From Metridium senile (lineage: Eukaryota; Cnidaria; Anthozoa; Actiniaria; Metridiidae), in the NCBI GenBank assembly GCA_949775045.1, contig OX459110.1, positions 11,751,741 through 11,815,740 of the forward strand: DNA of 64,000 nt, written 5' to 3'. The position numbers and the translations under genes are program-made. The notes below the pieces were generated by a model. That model searched no databases and had not been told where the DNA came from. It saw only the letters and a program-made list of their open reading frames with translations. This document shows positions 34,601-45,000 of this stretch, one piece after another. How positions within the stretch are numbered: the first letter of the stretch is position 1; every line of letters begins with the position of its first letter.

Positions 34601-36061
34601 TGTCTTTTTTTAGTCATTTTTTGAAGTGAAACTATTGAAATACTATATCGTCTAAGAGAACATTTGCGGGTACCTGTCGTAACGGCCCGCCCCTAGGCAC
34701 AATCGATCGATATATCAAATAAATTTAAAAACAATTTGACCAAAACAACAATAAGAATGACTTTGATTTCAATATAGAAATTCATAGTTGATCTTTATTA
34801 ATTAATATAAAGGACAATTTACTTTCTATTCAGTAATGATTTGCAAAATTAGAACCTAATTTGAGTTTACGGAAATAAAAATACTAGTTGCCTTAAAATA
34901 CGATAATAAAAGCAACATGATTTTCAATATAAAACTTTGCATCCATTGTAACAGCTGATGAGAAAAAGTTTTAATAGATGTAAATTGTGTTTTTTTTTTA
35001 ACATGCATGGATATAGACAGTTGTTCATTTGCAAAATGTTTTGATATTCTGAACCCTCTACCTCGTTAAAAGAATCAATAAATTTTCCATAAAAATTAAA
35101 ATAAATACAACTATTCAGAAATTGCAAAAGTATTACTCTAATGAATAGATTTCACTCTGAAAAATTAAGCACAGTGTATTATCGAACTCCGTTAAATTCT
35201 CTTAAAGAGTACGTAAAACTATGATACTAATCCTAACTCAACAGTTTCATGGAAAATGATCAGGTTCAATATCTGTAATATATATACTATATAGTAATGA
35301 TAAATAAATCTAAAATTTATCAAGGAAATTTAGAATGGTTGAAATAAAGTTTTACCTTTTCTGGCTCGTCATTCAACTTAAAACTATAACACTATTCCTA
35401 ACTTATCAGTTTCACGGAAAACGTTCAGGTGTAATATAGTACATAATATAATTATATATTCCAGTAGTAATAATAAAAACATCTAAATTTTTATGAAAGA
35501 AATTTAAGAAAGTTTAACTGTAATTTTTACCTGTTCTGACTTTTCTGGTTCGTCACTCAAGTTGTCATCATCGTCACCACCCAAGTTACTAAGTCCACCA
35601 AAGATATTTAAAGGATTGAATATCCTTAAACGGGAGAGAGTGAACTTAGGTAACTTGATTTTAGTACCGTTCTTGGTCATCGTCGTACTGTTACGATTCA
35701 TTGTAGTGATGGTCTTGATTATCTTACTGAAGACCTTTGGGTTTGACTTGTTGGCTGATTTGGTCTCTGTGATAATTGTGAATATCTTGTAAGGTCCTTT
35801 TGTGGAGTTGTTCGTCTTTGTGACTGTCTTCAGCTTTTCTTTAGGTCCTGATGGCTGCTCGTCGTTAAAGGCAAGGCTGGATGGACTAACCATTTCCTGA
35901 CCTCCAAAGATTGGCATACGGATCGCAAAGACAGGCATTCTAAATGGCCCTGTGACTTTGTGTTTTTTCGTAAATGATACCTCATGTTTGTCTTTCTTCT
36001 TCTTTTTTGCGTCGACGCTGAAAAACGCCAACACGACTACCAATAGTATCATAAGCTTCAT
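31667..36061 (-). CDS. Secreted cysteine-rich protein, Dickkopf-like
   Basis: Four exons, right to left: 36061-35531, 34001-33821, 32887-32674 and 31772-31667; GT-AG, in frame, 343 residues. MKLMILLVVVLAFFSVDA is a signal peptide, followed by a lysine run (KKKKKDK). Residues about 25-175 form a low-complexity Lys/Thr/Ser/Asn-rich segment with N-glycosylation sequons (NNST, NRNST, NGT). The C-terminal half has 16 cysteines in two eight-cysteine modules, one in exon 2 (DCSDSKICKDSDEFCDN... GRCIKG) and one in exons 3-4 (GTFCDKENDCQ...). This spacing resembles colipase-fold modules of Dickkopf proteins, secreted modulators of Wnt signalling; binding to Wnt receptors is not shown here. The tail is basic and His-rich (KPKHHKH). 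A possible extra 21-nt exon lies at 35356-35376. Other secreted cysteine-rich folds cannot be excluded. Confidence 0.8.
31980..32090 (-). repeat. tRNA-derived SINE or tRNA-like pseudogene
   Basis: On the minus strand, GTCCTTG and CAAGGGC can pair as a seven-base acceptor stem. GTGT/ACAC form a D-arm and GGGTTTCAATTCCC resembles a B box. The variable loop is missing and the anticodon stem has mismatches, so it is unlikely to be a working tRNA. A related copy is at 13040-13185. Confidence 0.55.
32225..32660. repeat. CAT/CAC microsatellite with about 120 base higher-order unit
   Basis: Three to four copies of a unit with CATAAGGAGGATCATTATCA, AAAATCCTTACTATTATTACC and CACCACCACC. It sits in the last intron of the Dickkopf-like gene, ending about 14 bases from exon 3's donor. 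Confidence 0.85.
32926..33068. repeat. GATCCCTGAA-word dispersed repeat
   Basis: Inverted relative of the repeat at 22690-22905 (TTGATCCCTGAATTTATTCA, CATCCCTCGTCACGACCCTGG). It is followed by a short GCGC run. Confidence 0.6.
33160..33640. repeat. GTGCTCTTTAACTC-word dispersed repeat
   Basis: Longer, inverted relative of 12424-12690. Contains CTTCTTAAAATTCCCACGTGCTC, CAGTAGTTAAAATCAAA and AGTTATAGAGAACGCTTTTC. The left part (AAGTGCTTAAAATTATAACTG, TTATTTCTTTTATAAACTAC) also matches 44380-44430. Confidence 0.65.
33647..33801. mobile_element. 155 bp MITE with 9 bp target duplication
   Basis: Ends TACCCTGCGAGCAGAGG and complement-like CTTTGCTCACAGGGTA, with a second arm pair TCTTACCTAGAA/TTCTAGGTAAGA. 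The flanks TTGATCATA (33638-33646) and TGGATCATA (33802-33810) differ at one base. It ends 20 bases from an exon edge of the Dickkopf-like gene. A relative without a clear duplication is at 62561-62664. Confidence 0.75.
34290..34660. repeat. Tandem duplication of about 185 bases in Dickkopf-like intron 1
   Basis: Two copies share GAGTCACCTA(A/G)TAAAATTGACC, AAGATGAGTTGATGTC and GAAACTATTGAAATACTATA. Confidence 0.8.
35356..35376 (-). CDS. Candidate duplicated micro-exon of the Dickkopf-like gene
   Basis: Twenty-one bases encoding LNDEPEK, flanked by a plausible acceptor (TTTTAAG) and donor (GTAAAAC). It has the same phase (0) as the neighbouring exon end and repeats that exon's final motif LSDEPEKSEQ. 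It lies in a tandem duplication of roughly 175 bases (35220-35560) that copied the 3' tail of exon 1 with its donor. Including it would add seven acidic residues without changing frame. Whether it is spliced is unknown. Confidence 0.35.
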
Positions 36062-37740
36062 CGTTAGCGTTAAATTCGCGTGAAAAATCCGTGAAAATGT
36101 AAAAGTGATATCACTTAGCCTCGTTTTGTTAGTATATAAAATTCAAAGATTCAAAATCCAGTGAAGGTCAGATTTATAGTAAAGCAGTCAACAGGTGGAG
36201 TATGAATTATTAACGAATAGCGAGCCAATCCAACAAGTCGACCGATAAACTTATTTGTTGATTGTCAGGTTGCTTTTTAAAGTCCGAAAAGTAATATGTT
36301 AAAAAAAATTATCATATAAATAACAGTGGTTTACAGGGATTTCTGCCACTGAGAAATATCGTATTTGAACACATGTAAAAATACGATAACTTTAATTTAC
36401 ATGTGAAAGTATCATTGTTTTGCATAGATATAATTTTTGTATATATAATAAACAGACGCTTGGAGATGTGCTCACTCGTGAGATATCGAATTGGAACCCT
36501 CGACGATAAATTTCACATTTCCGTTGCCCTTGTACTATTCTCTATTTTATATATAACGAAATGGCAAGAGATATTGGAAGAAATGCCTGTCAGGATATAC
36601 CGTTGAGTCTGCCTGTGATTTTGCTTTGAAAAGCCGTTATTATAAAGTAATAGCTGATATGGGTGCTTTTTGGGTCAATAAAACTGTTCTTGATTGCATT
36701 GTTTTCAAAAAAAGGTGTAGAAATAATGAAATATATGACTTAAGGTGCCATCACCCAAAAATATGTTCCAATAAATGTCTTTGCCAAGTAGAATAGTTTG
36801 ATTTTATTTTGTAAATATAAGTGTTTTAAAGAAAATAATTTGATTGTTTTGATTTTAAAAGATAGATTGCATAAGGAAATTTCAAACATCGTTAAATACA
36901 GTGACAATTGTTAGAACGGATAATTTTAAATATTTTTTATACAAACAAAATGCTCGTTTTTATAATATAATTATGTTAAAATTCATGTGGCAAGTATAAT
37001 AGTTTGATTTCACTTTGTTAATAAGGAAGTAACATTAATGTCTCAGGGGAGAGGGGATGGGGACTGCTGTACACAGGCTTAACAGATCGGAATTTGCGTG
37101 ACTTGTTTTTTAAGGTTGTAGAATCATTTGCAAAACACTTTAGGTGACATTTTCATAAGAGAAAATTTATCATTTCTCCTATATTTTACTGATTTTTTGT
37201 TCTGTTTGCCTAAGGGGAAGGGGGGAAGATTCTAGTTTTCTACAGAAGCAAATGAACCCAGTCCCCCCGGGCTCGAGTAACAGGAAGCCACAGTATTTTC
37301 CTTGCAAAACAATGTTATTAATAACATAAAGATACATGTATTTTTCTCGCGTATCCTTATTTCACTTATACACTTCACTTCAATTTATTAATAACATGTT
37401 ACCCCGGCAACACAACATGAGGTCGATACCTGTCTCATTGTTAGTTCAGAATGTTGTTTTTCTGATAGTCTAGCAATACTCTAAAACCCTTTCAGAGACA
37501 ATTACAAATATAATATACTTTTCATGTTTTCTTTTTCTTCATGTTTTCAAGTGTTTCTAATGTTATCTGAACCGCTTTGAAGGAAGTAGTGACTTTTGGT
37601 GAATTTTTTAAATATTCACATTCTTGACTTTTCTTGTTAAGACATAATACAACGCGTCGACAACTATTTTTAAGATTATTTAATTTTATAAGATAAAAAC
37701 AAAAACAAATGACGACATAGTTTTAAATATTCATTTTTCG
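36062..37740. other. Intergenic spacer
   Basis: AT-rich, with no supported exon or repeat structure beyond short homopolymer runs. It should hold the promoters of both the Dickkopf-like gene (leftward) and the macin gene (rightward). Confidence 0.5.
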
Positions 37741-37742
37741 GC

Positions 37743-37750
37743 ATAAATAG
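37743..37750 (+). promoter_or_regulatory. Possible TATA box of the macin gene
   Basis: ATAAATAG lies about 120 bases before the macin start codon, with no other TATA-like word nearer. That distance fits a short 5' leader. Assignment is by position and sequence only. Confidence 0.4.
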
Positions 37751-37864
37751 GCTGCAAGTTCTGGAAAAGTGATCAGTCTAAAACTGAAAGCCACATATCA
37801 ATCACTTAAACTGATTACTTGCGGATTAATTGAAAACCTTCAGCTGACGTTAAAAGCCGAAACC

Positions 37865-38140
37865 ATGAACCGTTGTGCAAAGCTACTGATCTTGTTGGCT
37901 CTGATGGTGATCGTGATTGATGTCAGTGAGGCAAGTTGCTGGAGTGACTGGAGTAGATGCACGCGATGGTCGCGTGGTTGGGGTAGCCCCAACAAGAAAA
38001 GGCCGTGGCACAGGTGGTGGAAATGTAACCAATACTGCATTTCACACCGAGGCAAGAGAGGTGGGTCCTGTCGACTTGTTCCTAACAGTTGCTGGTGGAT
38101 GAAGAAAAAGAGCAAAGTCTGGCAGTGTCAATGCTACTGA
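37865..38140 (+). CDS. Macin-family antimicrobial peptide precursor (hydramacin/theromacin-like)
   Basis: Single-exon frame of 91 residues. The ATG at 37865 is chosen because it starts directly at a signal peptide (MNRCAKLLILLALMVIVIDVSEA); a longer frame upstream has no ATG. The mature part begins SCWSDWSRCTRWS and ends WQCQCY. It has eight cysteines in the order expected for macins, the CWxxWSRCxxWS opening and a Gly-Gly-Ser-Cys centre followed by VPNSC. Macins are secreted, disulfide-stabilised, membrane-active peptides of innate immunity in Hydra, annelids and molluscs (established). It is strongly basic and unusually Trp/Arg/Lys-rich, with an inserted PNKKRPWHRWWKC segment. No neighbouring paralogue is seen in the window. 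Family call is by cysteine pattern and flanking motifs. Confidence 0.85.
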   Translation: MNRCAKLLILLALMVIVIDVSEASCWSDWSRCTRWSRGWGSPNKKRPWHRWWKCNQYCISHRGKRGGSCRLVPNSCWWMKKKSKVWQCQCY

Positions 38141-39067
38141 GAGCTGTAACCAACTCATATACGCCGGATAAGACATTAAATATATCATAAACTATATCAT
38201 AATAAGAACGATTCGTTTTAAATATTAATTCAGTTGGCGTCCTTAACGAAATGAATCAATACTGTAATACTAATGATAAATAATATTAATGTTAAAAGTT
38301 CTATGAAAAAAATGTTATATAAAATGGTAAAATTGTAAACCGTTCTGATTGAGCACCGGTGAATCAAGATGAAATATTCCACTGAAATTGAGTTGTGTTG
38401 TCATTATTTTACTATATTTTTGGTTGCATAGATGATTTTTGTGAAATGAATTGGTGCGCGCCAAGAGAGGATAAATAAGAGACCGAAACTCCTATATTAG
38501 CCCGCGCGCCATGTAAATTCACATCCGAGCACCAAAACACCTTATCACCTCTTGAGTGTAAAAATTGGCTTCCCCAGCTATACTCCCGTGCGCTGGATTT
38601 TGTAACTTCCGAACATGTCCGTAAATTCCGGTCAAAATATTTATAGTAAAAGGACAATCTTCGCCAAGTCGCACCTCTTTAGGCTCACCCTCTCCTCCGA
38701 TCCAAGCCATGGATTTATCGCATATACCCCTTTAAGATTTAAAATAAGCGATAAAATAATTTTTCTACACACACAGGAAAAAACGAGGAGAGGGGGCTGG
38801 GGGGGGGGGGGGGTGGGTTGCGCATTATAAGCACTGCATTAAATTACAATATAGGCACTCATCTACCCGCATAAGCTCATTAATCTTCATTGATATTATA
38901 GTTAATGTATATGATAATACTAAATGCACTTTATAATATATAGTTGAAACGGTTGAAACAATGACCAACTACTCCAGAAATGCCAGGCGTTCCTATTTTC
39001 AAGATAATGGAGATTGGAAAGAAGTAAATTGGTGACCGTATAATGAGGGAACTAGCTCAATTTCAAG
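38141..39067. other. Intergenic spacer
   Basis: Contains the macin 3' region (AATAAT/ATAAAT words near 38275), a poly-G run near 38800 and the short METTL25 5' leader. No gene recognised. Confidence 0.5.
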
Positions 39068-42000
39068 ATGGCGGACGACGGAGAGTACTTTTCACGAGTT
39101 ATAACAGATTTATCACGTATGAAACAATTTCTGATATCAAAAGAGCTTATTATTAATGCTCATAATGTCGACTTCTTTACTCAAAACCTCTGGGAGACAA
39201 GTTTACCTCAAGAAGTCCGTGACGATCTCGATGAACTAACTCTAGAAGAAATTGCGTCGTTGCCTTCAAAATGCATTCAATGGATTGAACAACCCAATGC
39301 CTTGACGATTGGGACTCTGAAACGATGTGCCAACTTACTAAATCTCTTTAGTGATATACGCAGCCATCATTTAAAGACTTTGCCATATGTGTTGAAGAGT
39401 GAATACTTTATAGGGATGAGCGATGATAGTGTTTTGATGTCGTTTATGATGTCGCCGAAGAAATCTTATGAGGTCGGTGTAATGTCTCAAGCTGTTTTTG
39501 ATTTGGTACACAAGACAAAAGCAACGAAGGTGAGCACTGATGAAGGTCTAAGTGTTGATCGAAACGTCTGAATAAATTAAACCAAAATCATACCAATTTG
39601 TATTTTAAGGTGAGCTCGCTTGTTCTTTCTTTGTGCGCGTTGGCCCTTGTTCTTCCTTCCTCCCTTCCTTAGTTCATCCATATATTCATCCATTTTTTCC
39701 TAATTATGATATCTGTAGTTAGTATTATTCATATACATATATTATTGTTTATTTCAAATTGTTGAACATACCTTGTGTCTGGATTGGTTCTTGTAGGGGA
39801 TTCCTTGTAGGTCCCTTTTCTTCCTTTTTATCTTCCTTCCTTTCTTAGCTTGTCCATGTATTCATAGATCTGCGTATAATCTTACATCCATATAATTATC
39901 TCTTTAATAATTTAATTATCTATTATTGAATATTTATCTATTGTCAATTTCAAATCATTCGACATACCTTGTCCAGATTTTCCTTGGTTCTTGTAGATCC
40001 TTGTTCTTCCTCCCTCCCTTCTTACCTTTATTATCTCATCCATGTATTTGTTGGAATATCCATCCATCTAATTATCTCAGTCTTTTAATTATCTATTCTT
40101 GAATTATTGTTATTAATTTCAAATCATTCAACATACCTTGTCCAGATTTTCCTTGGTTCTTGTAGGTCCTTGTTCTTCCTCCCTCCCTTCTTCACTTTAT
40201 TAGCTCATCCATGTATTTGTCGGAATATCCATCCATATATATTATTATGTCTACCTTTTGATTATCTATTCTTAAATATATATTTATCTATTGTCAATTT
40301 CAAATCATTCAACATACCTTGTCCAGATTTTCCTTGGTTCTTGTAGGTCCTTGTTCTTCCTCCCTCCCTTCTTTCCTTTATTATCTCATCCATGTATTTG
40401 TTGGAATATCCATCCATATATTTATCTCAGTCTTTTAATTATCTATTCTTGAACTATTGTAATGTTATTAATTTCATTATCATTTCACGACATACCTTGT
40501 GTCTGTGTTTTCTTTCTTTCTTGTTTTTGTTGGTCCTTCTCCTTCTTGTCATGCTTAGCTCATCTCCACAAAACCACCCACATCAATGTATTTTTGTATT
40601 TTATTATTATATTTTATTTGTCTGTTATTAATTTCAAATTATTGCCATACCTTGTGTCTATGTTTTCGTTAGTTCTTGTTGGTCCTTCTCCTTCTTGTCA
40701 TGCTTAGCTCATCTCCACAAAACCACCCACATAATTGTATTTTTGTAATGCATTATTATATTTTATTTGTCTGTTATTTATTTCAAATTATTTCCATACC
40801 TTGTGTCTATATGTTTTTGTTAGTTCCTGTTGGTCCTTCTCCTTCTTGTGCTTAGCTCATCTTCACAATAGTTAATCCCGCTTCTTATTTATACTCAGTA
40901 TCTCTCTTAGTCTAACTCTTTTACGATCCGATAAAGGGCTAAAGCTCGAAACGTCAGTAAAGTTAAGTCTTGAAACAGTTTTTACGGTGTTACAAATTTC
41001 ATTTTATTACCTATCGTTCACAATTATTATATTTTATTTGTATGTTATTTTTTTTTTTGTTAGTTCCTGTTGGTCCTTCTTCTTCTTGTGATTAGCTCAT
41101 CTTTACAATTATTATATTATATTCTATTTGTCTGTAATTTCAGATCATTTCACATACCTTGTGCCCATATCTTCTTTTTTTCTTGTAGGTCTTTGCTCTT
41201 GCTTTTTTAGCTTATCCATGTATTTATAAAGTTATCCATCCAAATATTGTCTGATCTAAATTATTCATACCTTTTTTTGTTCTTCGTCTGTCCGTCCCTC
41301 CCCTGTTTAGCTCATCCATGTATGCATTCATACTAATCATTTGTTTTGTCTATGATAATTGTTAAACTCAAATCATTCCATACCTTATGATACGTTCTGT
41401 GCGAGAGAGCTTTAGTACATGGATTGAATCTATCATACCAATAGCTGGGCTACCACAGAGTTTTACTGCTGTAAGCCAGGCTAAATGTATCAAATACTGG
41501 CAAGCTATCCAGAGCAAGCCGGCTGCGAAATTAAGCGGTTCCTATGTACGGTTTTCCTTCGAGAAACGTTCTAATGGCAAACTTCCAAGATTATTGATTG
41601 AACACAAAGGCAAATCTTCAATTTCCAGTGTCCTCGCATCCTTGCCTCAACTTCTCTTCTTTCTGTGTAGCTTTAAGTAGCTTTAAATACCCGTAAAACA
41701 GAGCACTGATGGAGAGAGGGAAGTACAATGAGCACACCGTTGGCTCTCTAGAAGATCAGCTTTGGCTGAAGGGACTTCTGACGTAAAATACTAACTCTTT
41801 ACTTTTTATAACATGTTTGCTTTTTTTTTTCTACTTAGGTAGTTGATCTTGGTAGTGGTAAAGGGTATCTTAGCCAGTATTTATCATTACGGCATGGTAT
41901 TAATGTTGTAGGCATTGACTCAAGTGATTCCAATACTAAGAATGCTGAAAAACGCAATCAAAAGACTTTAAAAATCTGGCATTTTCTCCTCAAGAAAGCT

Positions 42001-45000
42001 AATTCTCAAAGCAGTGTTGAGGAGACTGTAGATCGAGCTGCAGGACAACAGAAAATATCCTGTAGTTATCATAACCATCAAGCAACCAACTCTTGCAAAA
42101 ACGACTCAATTTGTTGTAAATGTGAACAAGTAATTGACAATTACTCCTCTTCACCGGATAGTGATAAAACTACAAAAGATCAGCAAATTAGGAGCACAAT
42201 AAAAAGTGTGCAAATTACAAACGAGGGATGTTCCGACTTAATGAATCTAATCTCGGAAAGCAACAATAGTAGCACATACTGTGAGACATGCACAGCTTCA
42301 AAAGACTTTTCACATCAGAGAGTTTCGGAGATGACATGCAGAAGTGATAATAGTGAAAGTTGCAGCACTTCCAAAAATCTTGCAAGTACACCTGTAGATG
42401 TGACAAATGGTGACAAGCAATGTGCTGAAGATGACTTAACAAGACTCAAGAAAGATTCAAAAAATACAATAAAAAACAATACAACTTACAACATAACGGA
42501 TGACAATACAAAGAGAAGCTCAAATGATGTTTCTCTTCTATCAGAATCTTCCATAGAAAACCACCAGGATAATCAACAGGAAACAGAACAAATTAATGCA
42601 AAATTGATCAAGCATAATTCTTATCAGCCATTGACTAAGTTTGTAAGTACAGAAGTTAAGATTGTTGAACAAATTGGAAGTCTTCTTGATAAAGACAGCA
42701 ATGAGGGGCTTGTTCTTGTTGGACTACATACTTGTGGTGATCTAGCACCTACAGCAATTAAAATATTCCTGAATGACTCTCATGTAAAAGCACTTTGTCT
42801 TGTTGGATGCTGTTATCATCTGCTCTCTCAGTCAACAGCGACAGAATCATCAGAAGGTAAACTATCATCATTGTCATCAACATAATCATTGTGTCATTGT
42901 CATCATTATTATCATTATTGTCATCATTTTTATCATAATCATTTACCTCATTATTATTGTACATTATCATAATCACTTTTAAGGGTGACAAATGGTAAAT
43001 CCGACACATTTTGAAATGGTGAGACAAAATGGTTTTAGATTTCAAGACAGAGACTCTTTTGAGTTTTAAAATCCAAGTCCAAGATTTGTGTTAGCTTAGA
43101 AAAAGCAAACGACCAAGCATCCAGAAAGCTGGATTCCAAGAATCTATATCTATTTTTTGAGAATTGTAATGTACCTTTACCATCATTATCATTGTCATTA
43201 TCATCATCATCACAATTATCACAATATTCATCATTGTCAATGTCTTCACCATTCACCAAGTTTGGTATCTTGTATAGTTTTTAATACATTTAACAAGAAC
43301 TTACCTTTGAATTACGATCTGTCTAGATGGTGATTACGGTTTCCCAGTCAGTGAATACCTGAGAAAAGAGAATTACAGAATTAGTAGAAATGCAACAATG
43401 GTTGCTCAACAGGTATATATGATAAATTGAACATTTTACCACAATATTATTGAGCATTTTCCATAGTCTAAACATTTTACTTTTTTTTCCGAACATTTTA
43501 TATAAATGTGGTAAAAATTACTATTTCCATATTCTAAACATTTTATATTTTTTTAATTATTTTTCTGAACATTTTATATAAAAATTACTATTTCATGTTT
43601 ACAGGCTGCAGATAGACTTGCATCAGCTTGCAAGGTAATATTTGTACAATGATATATTGATATTTTAGTTGCAAAGCTGATCTTCAGGAGGCTTCGTTTT
43701 TTAAAGTATATCTGTCACATGACCAGACACGATATTGGTAATGATGCTGATGATGGTGTTGATGATGATGGTGACTCAATGGTGAAGATAATGATATGAA
43801 TGAATGAATGAATGAGTTTTATTTCGCTCTTTGAAGAAAAATTAACATTTATTAAGTTGATAGTGCTGTTAATGAAGCTGATGGTGATAGTTTGCATGAT
43901 GATGATAATGACATGGTGGTAATGTTGATGTTGATAGTGTCAGATTATGGTGAAAGTAAATATGGTAATGATGTTGAAAATGATGATGATGATAAGTTAA
44001 GGTCTATTTACAGCCACATGCTTTTTGTAATTAATACATTTTTATATATTACATTGTTTTTGTAGGTTCCTCCAAAAAGTATATTTTACCGAGCAGTTTT
44101 ACAGGTACATTCATAAAAGGGTATATTGTGATTACAGTTGCATTAATTGTATGTGGTATTTCTCTTTAAGGTCATATTAAAAGAAAGGTTTGGGTTAGAT
44201 ACCACGTAAGTATAATAACATTTAAAAAAATTCAAATAGAAACAAAATGTGCTCACATGCTGTGTGCAGCTATAAAGGACATGGGGCTGTCAGAACACGA
44301 GAGAAGTAGAAGCACGGCACAAAGTGAGTGCTTCTCGACACTTCTTGAATGTTCTGACAATCCCCAAGTGCTTAATAACTGCATACAGCACAGAAAACAA
44401 GTTTTCTATTTCTTTTATAAAATACAAATAGATCAACATTCAACATTATATTTAACCAATCTAGTACATTCTGAATAATACACTGAATGTGAATAGACCT
44501 TTTCACAGTTCTCATTGAACAACCTCAGCCTCAATAGCATGTGATATATTCTTTAGAATTTTACTAAAGCCCACAGAATTTTGGAGTGTTTCAATTGTTT
44601 GATAATGTCTACAGTCCTTAAATTACCACAAGCTGTAGTCAAGTTGTAAAGCATATATTACATGCTATAGAGGCTGAGGTTGTGTACAAGAACCATGAAA
44701 CAATAACAACAAAACGTTTTTATTGCACCTAGAATTTGCAAGAGATTACAATTAACAAATAAATAAATGAAATGTCTATTGAGGTTCGAGTTAACATGAA
44801 AGCAAGGACTATATGGTCTCACTCAGGCCTATTCTCTGTATTGTATCTTGAATAAACCAATACATGAATGTAAAGTCCATATGGTCTCACTCAGGCCTAT
44901 TCTCTGTATCTTGAATCAATGAATACTTATGTTTCAGTGGGATGCATGTTGGAAGAATAGGAGCCAAGTGTAAAACATTTGAGGAATATGTCCACAAATC

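Noticed and set aside
37769..37864. Longer macin precursor with 32 extra N-terminal residues
   Set aside because: It would start on GTG and would bury the signal peptide. The ATG at 37865 starts directly at a typical signal peptide.
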